This document shows, one piece after another, positions 1 through 8,778 of a stretch of DNA of 61,122 nt (its first letter is position 1; every line of letters begins with the position of its first letter). Source of the stretch: Streptomyces maremycinicus (GTDB lineage Bacteria; Actinomycetota; Actinomycetes; Streptomycetales; Streptomycetaceae). A model generated the notes under the pieces. The model was not told the origin of the DNA, searched no databases, and saw only the letters and a list, made by a program, of their open reading frames with translations. The stretch spans positions 1-61,122 of the forward strand of contig NZ_BBYG01000029.1 of the NCBI RefSeq assembly GCF_001184025.1. The letters run 5' to 3'. Both the position numbers and the translations under genes were made by a program.

Positions 1-190
1 AGGAGGGGAACGACGGGGGGCCTCTGTCAAAGACAATGTCGGCATGTCAGTGGCCGCTTCTACCGTTCTCAACGGTGATCGCACGCAAGTCTGAGCCGAG
101 TCGTGAAGTCGGCGGGGTACGGACACGGCATCTAGACGTCCCGGATCTCCTTCGGCGTGACCGATACGGCGCCGGCGAACGTCGAACTAG

Positions 191-960
191 GGTCTGTTGC
201 GAAAGTGGATCTTGAATTGCGATGATCACGGTGTGGCGCGAGGGGATCTGACGGACCGGCAGTGGGCTCAGTTGGAGCCGTTGCTGCCGGTGGGGAGGAA
301 GGCGGGTAGGCCGCGGACGTGGACACGTCGGCAGTTGATCGACGGGATACGGTGGCGGACCCGCGCGGGCACCCCCTGGCGGGACGTCCCGGAGCGGTAC
401 GGCCCGTGGGACCGGATCTACGATCTGTTCCGGCGGTGGCAGCGCGACGGCACCTGGAAGCGGATCCTGGAGCAACTGCAGGTCCGGGCCGACGCGCAGG
501 GTCTGATCACCTGGGACGTGAGCGTGGATTCGACTGTCTGCCGTGCCCATCAGCACGCTGCCGGCGCGCGTAAAAAGGGGATTTGCAGCGCGAGCCGCCC
601 GGCGGGATCGACACCGAGCCGGACGACCATGGCCTCGGACGCTCCCGAGGCGGCCTGAGCACGAAGATCCATCTCGTGACCGAGCAGGGGCAAAAGCCGC
701 TGTCGCTGCTGATCACTGCCGGGCACCGGCACGACAGCCCTCAGTTCCAGCCCGTCCTCGAACGTATCCGCGTCCCCCGCACCGGTCCCGGACGACCGCG
801 CACCAAACCGTCCAGGGTTCGTGCCGACAAAGCCTACGGCTCTCGCGCGAACCGCTCCTACCTGCGCAGACGCAGGATCGGATGCACCATCCCGGAGAAG
901 GCCGACCAGGTCCGCAACCGCAGGAAGCTCGGCTCCCGAGGCGGCCGGCCGCCAGCCGCA
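191..960 (+). pseudogene. IS5-family transposase, frameshifted and 3'-truncated
   Basis: Transposase remnant of an IS5-type insertion sequence. The N-terminal half (in-frame GTG start at 233) reads LTDRQWAQLEPLLP and continues to SVDSTVCRAHQHAAGARKKG near 578. The frame then shifts, and the DDE continuation GRSRGGLSTKIHLVTE ... VRADKAYGSRANR runs in another frame to about 957. The usual C-terminal block (NTVERxINRLKxxRAVATRY) is absent, so the element is cut at about 960. The GGGTCTGTTGCGAAAGTGG stretch at 191-209 looks like the left terminal inverted repeat; no matching right end is seen. It cannot make a working transposase. Family assignment is secure; the subgroup is not. Confidence 0.85.
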
Positions 961-961
961 C

Positions 962-1112
962 GAAGCTGTGGGGGCGGAGGGGGGACTACGCGGTCGGCGC
1001 TCAGGGGCAGCCAGTTCGGCCAGTCGTCGGCGCGGACGATGTCCGCGGGCTGGCCGAGTGCTTCGGCGATGCAGATCTGGGGTTCCTCGTTGGGCTGATG
1101 CCGCGTTGCCAT
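962..1112 (-). pseudogene. Remnant of an XRE/HTH-type regulator next to IS5
   Basis: A short reverse-strand reading frame contains ICIAEALGQPADIV followed by ADDWPNWLPL. This resembles the segment just after the helix-turn-helix in Streptomyces XRE-type regulators, where an ALxxxPxDIxPPDDWPxWLP pattern is common. It ends abruptly at the IS5 junction (about 960) and has no complete domain. I infer a fragment of a regulator gene disrupted or captured by the insertion sequence. It could also be a coincidental frame. Confidence 0.35.
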
Positions 1113-1140
1113 TTGTTGCGGTCGCTCGTGCATTCGACGC

Positions 1141-2547
1141 TCAGGGCGCCAGGGGTGTGCTGAGGGCGATGGCCCGGTGGGCGTGGTGGAAGAGGTCGGC
1201 CACTCTGGGGGCGCGGTGCCAGGGCGCCATGGCCCGTACGACGCCGGTGAGGTACTCGGTCGCGCGGGCGGAGCGCACTTCGCTGAGGATGCGGACGGCG
1301 CGATGGCCATCCGCTACGGCGCGGTCGAGGTCGCCCCGCTGGAGGTGGGCCGTTGCCACGACGGTCATGCGCAGGCCGACGGACCGGGTGAAGTCGCTGG
1401 CAGACATTGGCGCCGCCCGCTTGTTCCACCGGAGTGCGGCATCGGGCAAGTTCAGGTCGCGGTGGATCTCGACTGCGTCGGCGGCCATCCGCGCCGGTGT
1501 GTAGTACCTGATCCACGTCGGCTCATCGCCGGGGGCTGTGTCGGCACGCTCCAGTAGCCGTTCCGAGGCGGTGAGCGCGGTGGCGGCGGAGCGTTTGTCG
1601 CCGAGCCGGGCATGCGCGCGGGATTCGATGAGCTTGGCGAAGGCAAGAACCCGGGGAGCCGCGCTGCGGCGTCCGCGGTCGTAGGCGCCCTGTGCCATGT
1701 CCACGGCTTCGTCGGGGTAGCCGCGCAGGGTGGTCTGGAGGGCCAGATTGGTCATCACGTGGATGCCCACGTTGATGCTGCCTCCGGCTTTGGCCATGCG
1801 CAGGGCTTGTACGAAGTGGCGCTGGGCGAGGTCGTGGTGGCCCATGTCGAGCGCGCTCCATCCGGCGATGCGGGCGAGTTCGGCAGTGCCGGCGTAGAGC
1901 TCCTTGCCGACGGCGTCGGTGTAGTCGCCGTGCAGGAGTGGGATGGCATGCTCGCGCAGGATGCGGGTGACTTTGGAGGCTGCACGGGTGCCGCCGCCGA
2001 ATTTTGAGTCCGAACGCTGGGCGTGGGCAGCGGCTGCCCACAGGTCGTCCAGGTCGTGCTGGCCGACGCGGCGGGCGCCGGGGTGGGCGGCGTCCGGGTC
2101 GGTGGGGACGGCGAGCCACCGGGTGATCGGTGTGCTGTAGGCGCTGACGGCGAAGCCGCTTGAGGTGGCGAGGAACTGACGGCGGTGCACGGTGCTCCAG
2201 AATCGAGTGGCGGTACGGACGGCTTCTTGGGTGTCCCGAGGGAAGTCCAGCCCCACCTGGCCGGGCTTTCCCCAGACCTCAGGCATGCCTATCTCGGCCG
2301 GGCTGACTGGGCGTCCTAGCCGGTCGGCCAGTACCTGGGCGATGAACTCGGGAACCGGGGGCTTGGGGATCATTCCGCGGACTATCCAGTTCGCGACGCT
2401 GGTGTGGGTGTAGGAGCACGTGTGCCCGGCCCGCTGCGCCTTGGCGTTGACGAGCTGGGCGAGTTCGTTGCGGCTGAGCTGGGATGCATCGCTCAACTCG
2501 GCGAGAGCCGGGTTGGCGGGTTCGTCCGGGTGCTGGCTGAGCGCCAT
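1141..2547 (-). CDS. HTH/TPR transcriptional regulator (NsdA-like)
   Basis: A 468-residue cytoplasmic regulator of the large Streptomyces class that joins an N-terminal helix-turn-helix (about residues 20-75, LSRNELAQLVNAKAQ ... SVANWIVRG) to a long tetratricopeptide-like alpha-helical C-terminal half (about 190-460). A central WAAAAHAQRSDSKFGGG block is typical of the group. AGGAGG lies 8 bases upstream of the ATG. It is divergent from the sugar/ATP-grasp operon that starts at 2755/2904, so it is the obvious candidate regulator of that operon; a palindrome at 2608-2622 lies in the shared intergenic region. The ligand and targets cannot be read from the sequence. Confidence 0.85.
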   Translation of the reverse strand: MALSQHPDEPANPALAELSDASQLSRNELAQLVNAKAQRAGHTCSYTHTSVANWIVRGMIPKPPVPEFIAQVLADRLGRPVSPAEIGMPEVWGKPGQVGLDFPRDTQEAVRTATRFWSTVHRRQFLATSSGFAVSAYSTPITRWLAVPTDPDAAHPGARRVGQHDLDDLWAAAAHAQRSDSKFGGGTRAASKVTRILREHAIPLLHGDYTDAVGKELYAGTAELARIAGWSALDMGHHDLAQRHFVQALRMAKAGGSINVGIHVMTNLALQTTLRGYPDEAVDMAQGAYDRGRRSAAPRVLAFAKLIESRAHARLGDKRSAATALTASERLLERADTAPGDEPTWIRYYTPARMAADAVEIHRDLNLPDAALRWNKRAAPMSASDFTRSVGLRMTVVATAHLQRGDLDRAVADGHRAVRILSEVRSARATEYLTGVVRAMAPWHRAPRVADLFHHAHRAIALSTPLAP

Positions 2548-2593
2548 AGCAGACGCCTCCTAAGGGCCAAGGCCATGCCGGATGCGTCGCCGA

Positions 2594-2629
2594 GCAGGCC
2601 AGTTAGGACTACCGAAGGTAGTGGCCTGC
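2594..2629. promoter_or_regulatory. Nested inverted repeat, candidate operator
   Basis: The core ACTACCGAAGGTAGT (2608-2622) is a perfect 6-bp-arm palindrome. It is flanked by GCAGGCC (2594-2600) and GGCCTGC (2623-2629), a second inverted pair. It sits between the divergent TPR regulator (start 2547) and the operon beginning near 2755. I infer an operator for the adjacent regulator; no promoter hexamers are convincing. Confidence 0.4.
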
Positions 2630-2754
2630 GTACTGAGGCGGACGTGGTTTTACGTTTGTGGGCCCCCTCGTGAGCCTGCCCGGCTCTCGCCTCCCGAAGG
2701 TTTCATGCATTTATCGCAACCACGTTCGACGAATGAATGCAGAGGTGAGGCGCC

Positions 2755-2907
2755 ATGACGAACGCTCCGGCGCGCACAGGGCGTTGGCGGCAAGACCAAC
2801 TGGGCGCGACGTTCGACAGGAAGGCCGTGACCGGTACCGGCTTACCGCACAGGACACGCAGCACCTCCATGCCGTCTGCCGGTCAGCCACAGTGGAGGCA
2901 GCCATGA
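2755..2907 (+). CDS. Small ORF (50 aa) coupled to the dehydratase gene
   Basis: An ATG preceded by GAGGTGAGG (5-6 bases upstream) opens a 50-codon frame, starting MTNAPARTGRWRQDQLGA. Its TGA (2905-2907) overlaps the ATG of the RmlB-like gene (ATGA at 2904). The good ribosome-binding site and the stop-start overlap argue for translation. It may be a short leader that couples translation of the operon, or a peptide substrate for the ATP-grasp enzyme two genes downstream. It has no Cys and few acidic residues, and I recognise no family. Real coding status is uncertain. Confidence 0.4.
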   Translation: MTNAPARTGRWRQDQLGATFDRKAVTGTGLPHRTRSTSMPSAGQPQWRQP

Positions 2908-3926
2908 AGCTGCTCGTCACCGGCGGAGCCGGCTTCATCGGCTCACACTTTGTCAAAGGCATGCTCAACGCCGAGGACGTCGAGCGGGTCACCGTCATGG
3001 ACGCCCTCACCTATGCGGGTGACCGGGCGAACCTCGGGGAAGCCTTCCTCAGCCCGAAACTCGCGTTCGTCCTCGGTGACATCTGCGACCGCGGCCTGGT
3101 CGACACGCTCATGGCCGGTCATGACGCCGTGGTTCACTTCGCCGCCGAGTCGCACGTCGACCGGTCCTTCCAAACGGCGGCCCGGTTCATGACCACGAAC
3201 GTCCTCGGTACCCAGACTCTCGCTGACGCGGCCATGCGGCATGGCATCGAGCGCTTCGTGCACGTTTCGACGGACGAGGTGTACGGACCGCTCACAGAAG
3301 GTGCGGCCACCGAGGAGTACCCGCTGCGCCCGACCGTGCCCTACGCCTCGTCCAAAGCGGCCAGCGATCTCATGGCGCTCAGCTACTGGCACACCTACGG
3401 CGCGCCGGTCTGCGTCACCCGGTCCTCGAACAACTACGGACCCCGCCAGCACCCTGAGAAGATCATCCCGCTGTTCCTCACGAAGTTGCTGCGCGGGGGG
3501 AAGGTCACTCTCCATGACCGCGGCCAGCACATGCGGAACTGGCTGCACGTCGCCGACAACTGTGCCGGCATCGAACTCGTGCTGCGCCAGGGCGGACCGG
3601 GCGAGATCTACAACCTCGGCGGCGGCACCGACATGACGAGCAGAGAGCTGACCGGTGAGCTGCTGCGGATCTGCGGCGCCGGCTGGGACCAGGTCACCTA
3701 CATCCCCGACCGGCTCTCCAACGATCTGCGCTACGCCATGGACTGGGGCAAGATCGCCGCCCTCGGCTACCGGCCCACCCGCGACTTCCGTGCCGGACTG
3801 GAAGAGACCGCCGCCTGGTACCGCGCCAACCCCGACCAGTGGGCACCGATGTCCAACAGCCTGCCTGCCGCCATGCCGGACACCCGAAGCGCCCGCCCGG
3901 TCCTGGAGAGCCACCATGCCCACTGA
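2904..3926 (+). CDS. NAD-dependent epimerase/dehydratase (RmlB-like)
   Basis: A 340-residue extended short-chain dehydrogenase close to dTDP-glucose 4,6-dehydratases. The N-terminal Rossmann motif is TGGAGFIGSHF, followed by DALTYAGDRANL (nucleotide-sugar loop), the catalytic STDEVYG and YASSKAASD (YxxxK), and the sugar-binding segment NNYGPRQHPEKIIPLF. The ATG at 2904 has GGAGG 5 bases upstream; the longer upstream frame lacks such a site. The gene overlaps the next start by 11 bases, so the two are co-translated. The expected reaction is oxidation, dehydration and reduction of an NDP-hexose to the 4-keto-6-deoxy sugar, which the aminotransferase two genes downstream could aminate. The actual substrate is unknown. 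Confidence 0.88.
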   Translation: MKLLVTGGAGFIGSHFVKGMLNAEDVERVTVMDALTYAGDRANLGEAFLSPKLAFVLGDICDRGLVDTLMAGHDAVVHFAAESHVDRSFQTAARFMTTNVLGTQTLADAAMRHGIERFVHVSTDEVYGPLTEGAATEEYPLRPTVPYASSKAASDLMALSYWHTYGAPVCVTRSSNNYGPRQHPEKIIPLFLTKLLRGGKVTLHDRGQHMRNWLHVADNCAGIELVLRQGGPGEIYNLGGGTDMTSRELTGELLRICGAGWDQVTYIPDRLSNDLRYAMDWGKIAALGYRPTRDFRAGLEETAAWYRANPDQWAPMSNSLPAAMPDTRSARPVLESHHAH

Positions 3927-4929
3927 CCAGAGCGCCCGGTACCGGATCCTCGTGACCGGTGTCGGTGCCAATCCCGGTATCAGCCTGACCCGCAGCCTTA
4001 CGCGTCTCGGCCACCAGGTCGTCGCCGCCGACTCCAACCCGCTCGCCCCCGGATTCTTCCTGCCCGGCGTCGTCGCCCAGGCCATCCCCCGCGCCGACGA
4101 TCCCGGCTACGGCAGCATCATGCGTGGGCTATGCCGTGACCTGAGGGTGGACGCGATCGTGCCCGGCATCGAAAACGACCTGCCGCCTCTGCTCAACCTG
4201 CAACCGCTCTTGAAGACCGACGGCGTGCGCCTGTGGCTGCCCGACGCCGACTCAGTGCATGACTGCATCGACAAATTCCGCTTCCACCGGCTGCTGACCG
4301 AGCGCGGCATCCCGACACCACGCACCTGGCAGCCCGCAGACATCGACCAGATCCCCGACGGCACGGACCTGATAGTCAAACCGTCCAGGGGCCACGGCGC
4401 TCAGCACTTCCACCCCGTGGCGACGCGCGAAGACCTGCCGCTGCTGTGCAACCTGGTCCCCGAGGCCCTCATCCAGGAACGCCTGTACGGCGCCGAGTTC
4501 ACTGCGGACTGCCTGATCGACCGCGAGGAGCGGGCCTCCGTCATCCTGCGCCGCCGGAACCTGGTGAAACACGGACTGTCCGCGGTCTCCACCACGTTCG
4601 ACGACGACGCCGTACGCGGCAGAGTTGTGGACACGCTCCGCGCCGTGCGCGCGGCCGGTCTGTGCTGCGTCCAGGGATTCATCGCCGACGACGCCCAGGT
4701 CACGATCACCGAGCTGAACGTGCGGGCCGCGGGAGGATTCGCGCTCACCGAGGCCGCCGGCGCCGATCTCGTCGCCCAGATGGTACGCGGCCTGTTCAAT
4801 CTGCCAGTCGACCACGACCGCCTCACCTACCGGCCCGGCATGTTTCTGGCCAGTGCCACGGAAACCCTTCACGTCGGCGACGCGAACGAACTCGGCCACC
4901 TCCTCGCTCCGAAGGGAACTGCGACATGA
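3916..4929 (+). CDS. ATP-grasp domain ligase (carbamoyl-phosphate-synthase-like)
   Basis: A 337-residue ATP-grasp enzyme. The N-terminal pre-ATP-grasp fold begins ILVTGVGANPGISLTRSL. The ATP-binding core has the Lys motif LIVKPSRGHGAQHF (about residues 150-165), a central ALIQERLYGAEFTADCL and the metal-binding ELNVRAAGGFALTEAAGAD near 275. Such enzymes join a carboxylate to an amine through an acyl phosphate. In this operon a likely acceptor is the amino group made by the aminotransferase downstream, giving an acylated amino sugar; that is inference. The start overlaps the dehydratase stop, and its own stop overlaps the next start (ATGA), so it lies firmly inside one operon. Confidence 0.85.
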   Translation: MPTDQSARYRILVTGVGANPGISLTRSLTRLGHQVVAADSNPLAPGFFLPGVVAQAIPRADDPGYGSIMRGLCRDLRVDAIVPGIENDLPPLLNLQPLLKTDGVRLWLPDADSVHDCIDKFRFHRLLTERGIPTPRTWQPADIDQIPDGTDLIVKPSRGHGAQHFHPVATREDLPLLCNLVPEALIQERLYGAEFTADCLIDREERASVILRRRNLVKHGLSAVSTTFDDDAVRGRVVDTLRAVRAAGLCCVQGFIADDAQVTITELNVRAAGGFALTEAAGADLVAQMVRGLFNLPVDHDRLTYRPGMFLASATETLHVGDANELGHLLAPKGTAT

Positions 4930-6062
4930 CGACCGCCGCGACGCCCGACTACTCACGCAACGCCTCCCCCTACCTGTACGGCGACGAAGCCGCCGCCGTC
5001 ACCCGTGTGCTGGAGAGCGGCCAGTACGGGCACACCGGCATCACCGAACAGTTCGAATGCGGCATCGCCGCCTTTCTCGGCGTCGGTGACGTCGTCGCCG
5101 TCGCCTCCGGTACCGCGGCCCTGCACACGGCGCTGCTCGCGGCCGACATCGGCCCCGGGCACGAGGTCATCGTGCCGTCCATGACGTTCTGCGCGACCGT
5201 TCAGGCGGTCCTCGCCGCCGGCGCCACGCCCAGGTTCGTCGACATCGAACCGGCCACCCTGTGCGTGAGCCACCAACTCGTCATGGACGCCGTCACCGGC
5301 CGGACGCGCGCGGTCATCCCGGTCCACTTCGGCGGCCGCGCCGTCGATCTCTCCCTCATACGTGAGGAACTGGCCGCCCGGAACATCGTCGTCATCGAGG
5401 ACGCCGCGCACTCCTTCGGCTCCCGCCTCGGAGAGGGCCGCGTCGGCGCAAGCGGAGACCTGACCTGCTTCAGCTTCGGTCCGATCAAGAACCTCACCTG
5501 TGGTCAGGGCGGCGCCATCGTCCCCCGCACCCGGACCGAAGCGGACACGATCCGCCGGATCAGACTGCTCGGCATCGTCCAGTCTCAGGCCGAACGCGCC
5601 CAGACCACCGGCTACTCCGTGACCGGCTTCGGCCTGGGCTACCAGATGTCCGGCATCAACGCGGCCATCGGCCTGGCCCAGCTAGCGCACTTCGAGCAGG
5701 CCGAGGCCACCCGCCGCGCCCTGTGGCACGCCTACCGGAACGCCTTCGCCCCGCTGAACCACCGTGTGACCCTCATCGACGTCGACCCCGAGCGCAGTGT
5801 GCCGCACCTCTGCCAGGTCCGCGTGCCCGCCCGCGACACAGTGTTCACGCAGTTGAAGGCCCGGGGCATCGGCGTCGGCGTCCACTACCCGCCCAACCAC
5901 CTGCAGCCCGCGTTCGGCCGGTGGCGGCGCGACCTGCCCGCCACCGAGCACGTCGCCGGGGAAATCCTGACCCTGCCCTTCCACCAGCACTTGGCCGAGA
6001 CCGACATCGACCACGTCGTCACTGCTCTTGGCGAAGTCCTCACGAGCGTCGGAACCGCATGA
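4926..6062 (+). CDS. DegT/DnrJ/EryC1/StrS-family aminotransferase
   Basis: A 378-residue PLP-dependent sugar aminotransferase. Landmarks are VASGTAALHTAL (phosphate-binding), VIVPSMTFCATVQAVL, VIEDAAHSFGSRL (Asp contacting the pyridine nitrogen), and FSFGPIKNLTCGQGG with the internal-aldimine Lys. The C-terminal part GIGVGVHYPPNHLQPAF is typical of the family. It begins with an ATGA overlap with the ATP-grasp gene and ends overlapping the phosphatase start. With the upstream RmlB-like dehydratase it would convert a keto sugar into an amino sugar using glutamate or glutamine. The sugar position cannot be decided from sequence. Confidence 0.9.
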   Translation: MTTAATPDYSRNASPYLYGDEAAAVTRVLESGQYGHTGITEQFECGIAAFLGVGDVVAVASGTAALHTALLAADIGPGHEVIVPSMTFCATVQAVLAAGATPRFVDIEPATLCVSHQLVMDAVTGRTRAVIPVHFGGRAVDLSLIREELAARNIVVIEDAAHSFGSRLGEGRVGASGDLTCFSFGPIKNLTCGQGGAIVPRTRTEADTIRRIRLLGIVQSQAERAQTTGYSVTGFGLGYQMSGINAAIGLAQLAHFEQAEATRRALWHAYRNAFAPLNHRVTLIDVDPERSVPHLCQVRVPARDTVFTQLKARGIGVGVHYPPNHLQPAFGRWRRDLPATEHVAGEILTLPFHQHLAETDIDHVVTALGEVLTSVGTA

Positions 6063-6481
6063 TGCGCCGCGTCCTGATCGTCTGCCTCGGCAACTACTGC
6101 CGGTCGCCGTTCGCGGCGCTTGCCCTGGCCCACCGCGGCGGCACGGAGCTGGAGGTCCGCTCGGCCGGGCTGATCGGAAAGTGGGAAGGTGAACCCGCCC
6201 ACATGGCGATGGTCAAAGCCGCCGGCCGGCTCGGCCTCGACCTCACCACCCACCGAGCACGCCAGATCACCCTGGAGATGATGGCCTGGGCCGACACCAT
6301 CGTGGCGATGGACACCCACGTGCGAGATGTCCTCATCGACGTGTGCGGCGAGAGTAACCAGTCCAAGCTCGCCCTCTACCTGCGCGATCGGGACGTCCCC
6401 GACCCGATGGGCCAGGCCCAAGAGGCGTTCAACGAGTGCGCCGTGCTCATCTCGGCCGGGACGGCACTGCACATCGGCTGA
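6059..6481 (+). CDS. Low-molecular-weight protein tyrosine phosphatase-like
   Basis: A 140-residue protein of the LMW-PTP/arsenate-reductase fold. The phosphate loop CLGNYCRSP matches C-x5-R-S near the N-terminus, and the general-acid segment DVPDPMGQ provides the Asp-Pro late in the protein, as expected for this family. Two consecutive ATGs (6059, 6062) overlap the aminotransferase stop; either could be used. In surface-polysaccharide loci such phosphatases control chain assembly, but here the substrate may equally be a small sugar phosphate. It is the last gene of the forward operon and is convergent with the MurG-like gene 6 bp downstream. Confidence 0.88.
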   Translation: MMRRVLIVCLGNYCRSPFAALALAHRGGTELEVRSAGLIGKWEGEPAHMAMVKAAGRLGLDLTTHRARQITLEMMAWADTIVAMDTHVRDVLIDVCGESNQSKLALYLRDRDVPDPMGQAQEAFNECAVLISAGTALHIG

Positions 6482-6487
6482 AGCCGC

Positions 6488-7651
6488 TCAGCCGGACGCA
6501 GCGGCGCCCAAGACCTCGTCGATGAGTCTGTCGGCCGCGTCCGGACGGCCGTGTGCACGGGCCCGCTCCGACATCGCCTGCCGCAGGTGGGCATTGGCCA
6601 GGAGCGGGCCCAACACCTCCCGCACCCGGGCCCCCGTCACCTCGCCCTCGAGCGCGACCGCGGCCCCGGCCTCCTGCAGATGGCGCGCGTTATGCGCCTG
6701 CTCGTTGCCCGCCGCCGACGCCAGCGGCACGAACACCGCCGGCTTGCCCAGCGCCGTCAGCTCCGCCAGCGTCCCCGCACCGCTGCGCGAGATCACCACA
6801 TCGGCCAGCGCAAGCACGTCCGGCAGCTCCGCACCGACGTAGCCAGCCAGGTAGTACCGTCCGGCCAGCTCGCCCGGCAGCGCGGCCGCCCGCATCCGCA
6901 GGCCCTCCTCGTGAGCCGGGCCGCATTGGTGGACCACGTTCGCCTGTTGCAGCAGCCACGGCAGCACCTCGCCCACCAACTCGTTGATCTGCTGCGAGCC
7001 CTGCGCACCACCCGTGACGTATACAGTCGGCAGCTGCTGGGCGAAGCCCCACAGGCCCAACGCTTCGACCGCCTTGGCCGGGTGCCCGGACAAGATCTGC
7101 GGCCGCACTGGGTTGCCCGTCACCACGGCGATCTGGCGTGCCGCCTCCGACAGCAATGACAGCGTCGACTCCGAGGACACACAGATCCGGGCAGCCGCCG
7201 AGGCTAGCTTCCTGTTCGCCAGCCCGAGACGCACTGTCTGCTCGTGCAGCACCAGCGGACGGCGGCAGATCCGCGCCGCCAGCCCGGCCGGCACCGCAAC
7301 ATAGCCGCCTGTCGCCAGCACCACGTCCGGCTGGAACTGCTCGATCGCCCTGCGTGCCTGAAGGACACCGAGCGGCACCTGCGCCATATCCCGCACGTTC
7401 GCCGGGGACACGAGTTTCAGCGGGTTCTTGGAGCGTCGGATCTTGCCCGTCACCACGCTGACGAACGGAATACCCTCGGCCGGCGCCACACGCGCCTCCA
7501 GGCCCTCAGCCGTCCCGATCCACAGAACATCAAGCGACCGCCCCTCAGCCGCGAGCCTCGCTCGCAAAGTGCCCACCGCAGTGAGAGCGGGATAGGTGTG
7601 TCCTCCCGTTCCGCCGCCCGTGACGACGAGACGGAATGAGTCGCTGTTCAT
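6488..7651 (-). CDS. MurG-like glycosyltransferase (GT28)
   Basis: A 387-residue GT-B glycosyltransferase related to MurG, which adds GlcNAc to lipid I at the inner face of the membrane. It shows the N-terminal glycine loop VVTGGGTGGHTYPAL, then VLATGGYVAVPAGLAA and LVLHEQTVRLGLANR. The C-terminal nucleotide-sugar domain carries VYVTGGAQGSQQINELV and VVISRSGAGTLAEL. It is unlikely to be the housekeeping murG because it sits alone, away from division genes, opposite a sugar-modification operon. I infer that it transfers the sugar made by the neighbouring operon to a lipid or peptide carrier. It converges on the phosphatase gene with a 6-bp gap. Confidence 0.85.
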   Translation of the reverse strand: MNSDSFRLVVTGGGTGGHTYPALTAVGTLRARLAAEGRSLDVLWIGTAEGLEARVAPAEGIPFVSVVTGKIRRSKNPLKLVSPANVRDMAQVPLGVLQARRAIEQFQPDVVLATGGYVAVPAGLAARICRRPLVLHEQTVRLGLANRKLASAAARICVSSESTLSLLSEAARQIAVVTGNPVRPQILSGHPAKAVEALGLWGFAQQLPTVYVTGGAQGSQQINELVGEVLPWLLQQANVVHQCGPAHEEGLRMRAAALPGELAGRYYLAGYVGAELPDVLALADVVISRSGAGTLAELTALGKPAVFVPLASAAGNEQAHNARHLQEAGAAVALEGEVTGARVREVLGPLLANAHLRQAMSERARAHGRPDAADRLIDEVLGAAASG

Positions 7652-8081
7652 CGGGACTGCTCCAAGACTCGGCGGAGATCAGACGAGCCGTCACAGTAGC
7701 GCTTCCCGCCCAAGTGGGACTGATACAGCAGCGGGCCGTGCGAGCGGGTCAGTGTCTCGTGGGCTGCCGTACGTGTCGTCCGTATCTGCGCAGCGGGTCG
7801 GGCCAAAGCCTGGCATCCGGAGCAGGCCGCAGCCTAGAGCGGCAAATCCGCTCCACGGGCAGCTCGTGCGAAGAGGATGGAGCGCGCCTGCAGTCCCACC
7901 CTGCCACGAAGCAGGGAAGACGAAGTGCGCCGCTGAAGGCATGCTCCGCGGCCCCTTCCCGGTCGTACTGCCCGCGCCTTTGTGGCGAAGTCCGGCCTTG
8001 GCGTGCACGCCGCCGGGAGGAGGGTCATGGCGCGACGCCTACGTCCCCTGACCGCCCCGCGCGCCGCTTGAGTTCCCTGCG
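7652..8081. other. Intergenic gap, nothing recognised
   Basis: About 430 bases upstream of the MurG-like gene. Open frames exist on both strands but lack a ribosome-binding site, family resemblance or consistent codon pattern. The promoter of the MurG-like gene should lie in the first part. I see no RNA gene or clear repeat. Confidence 0.5.
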
Positions 8082-8267
8082 TTAGCGCCGCGGTTCGGGG
8101 AGTTTCCCGGGCTTGACGGTCACGATCTCCACGCCGGTGCAGCCGGCAGTCTCAAGCGCGGCCTTCTGCTGCTGGGCGCTGGGCTCGTCACAGGCGACGG
8201 CGGAGCCGCGGGGCATGCTGTCGGTGTCGGTCCAAGTGAGTCCGAAGTTCTGCATGGTGATCGCCAT
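8082..8267 (-). CDS. Small conserved Streptomyces protein (61 aa)
   Basis: A 61-residue soluble protein beginning MAITMQNFGLTWTDTD and containing SAVACDEPSAQQQKAALE, then a VEIVTVKPG strand. I recall similar short Streptomyces proteins (TWTDTDGxPxGSAVAYDEPSA pattern), which supports real coding, but no function is known to me. The alternating strand/helix pattern suggests a compact alpha/beta fold. The ribosome-binding site is weak. It is a lone gene between two gaps. Confidence 0.55.
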   Translation of the reverse strand: MAITMQNFGLTWTDTDSMPRGSAVACDEPSAQQQKAALETAGCTGVEIVTVKPGKLPEPRR

Positions 8268-8778
8268 GGGTGAATCTTCGCTGGTGGCACTGACATCGCA
8301 TACTTTCGGCCGTGATCTATCCCGCTGGCTGGATTGTGGTGCATGGTGTGCCGGTGGGATCCCGCTTCATCCCCGGGTGGATCCCTGGGCCCTGCCGTCC
8401 CGTGGGCGGCGAGGCCCGCCGCGCCTCCCGGCTCCCCACCGGGAGGCAGACGGCTGCCCGGGTTCAGCTGGTGCGGGTAGGGCGCCCCTCGTAGGCTCGT
8501 GTAGGTTCGCGCCGCTTGTGGCCAACAACGGCACTGTGACCTGGTGGTTATTGTGCGGTCTCACGGCTTGGCCAGTCGTCCGGTCTCACAGCCGTGGCCG
8601 AATCCTCGGAACAGCTACCGAGAGGCAAGGATATGACCTGCGGAGTCGGCCTCGGGGTCCTAGATGATCAATTCCAAGGGATGCCTGCGGAGGGTGTGGG
8701 ATGAGCGGCGGCCGAAGCCACCGCTAGACGGTCAGGCGGCGGGCTGCCGGCCCTGGTTGTCGAGGTGGCAGAGGGCGG
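8268..8778. other. Intergenic gap, nothing recognised
   Basis: About 510 bases without a supported gene. Several short frames on both strands have no plausible start site or family match. The promoter of the 61-aa gene should lie at the left end. Confidence 0.45.
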
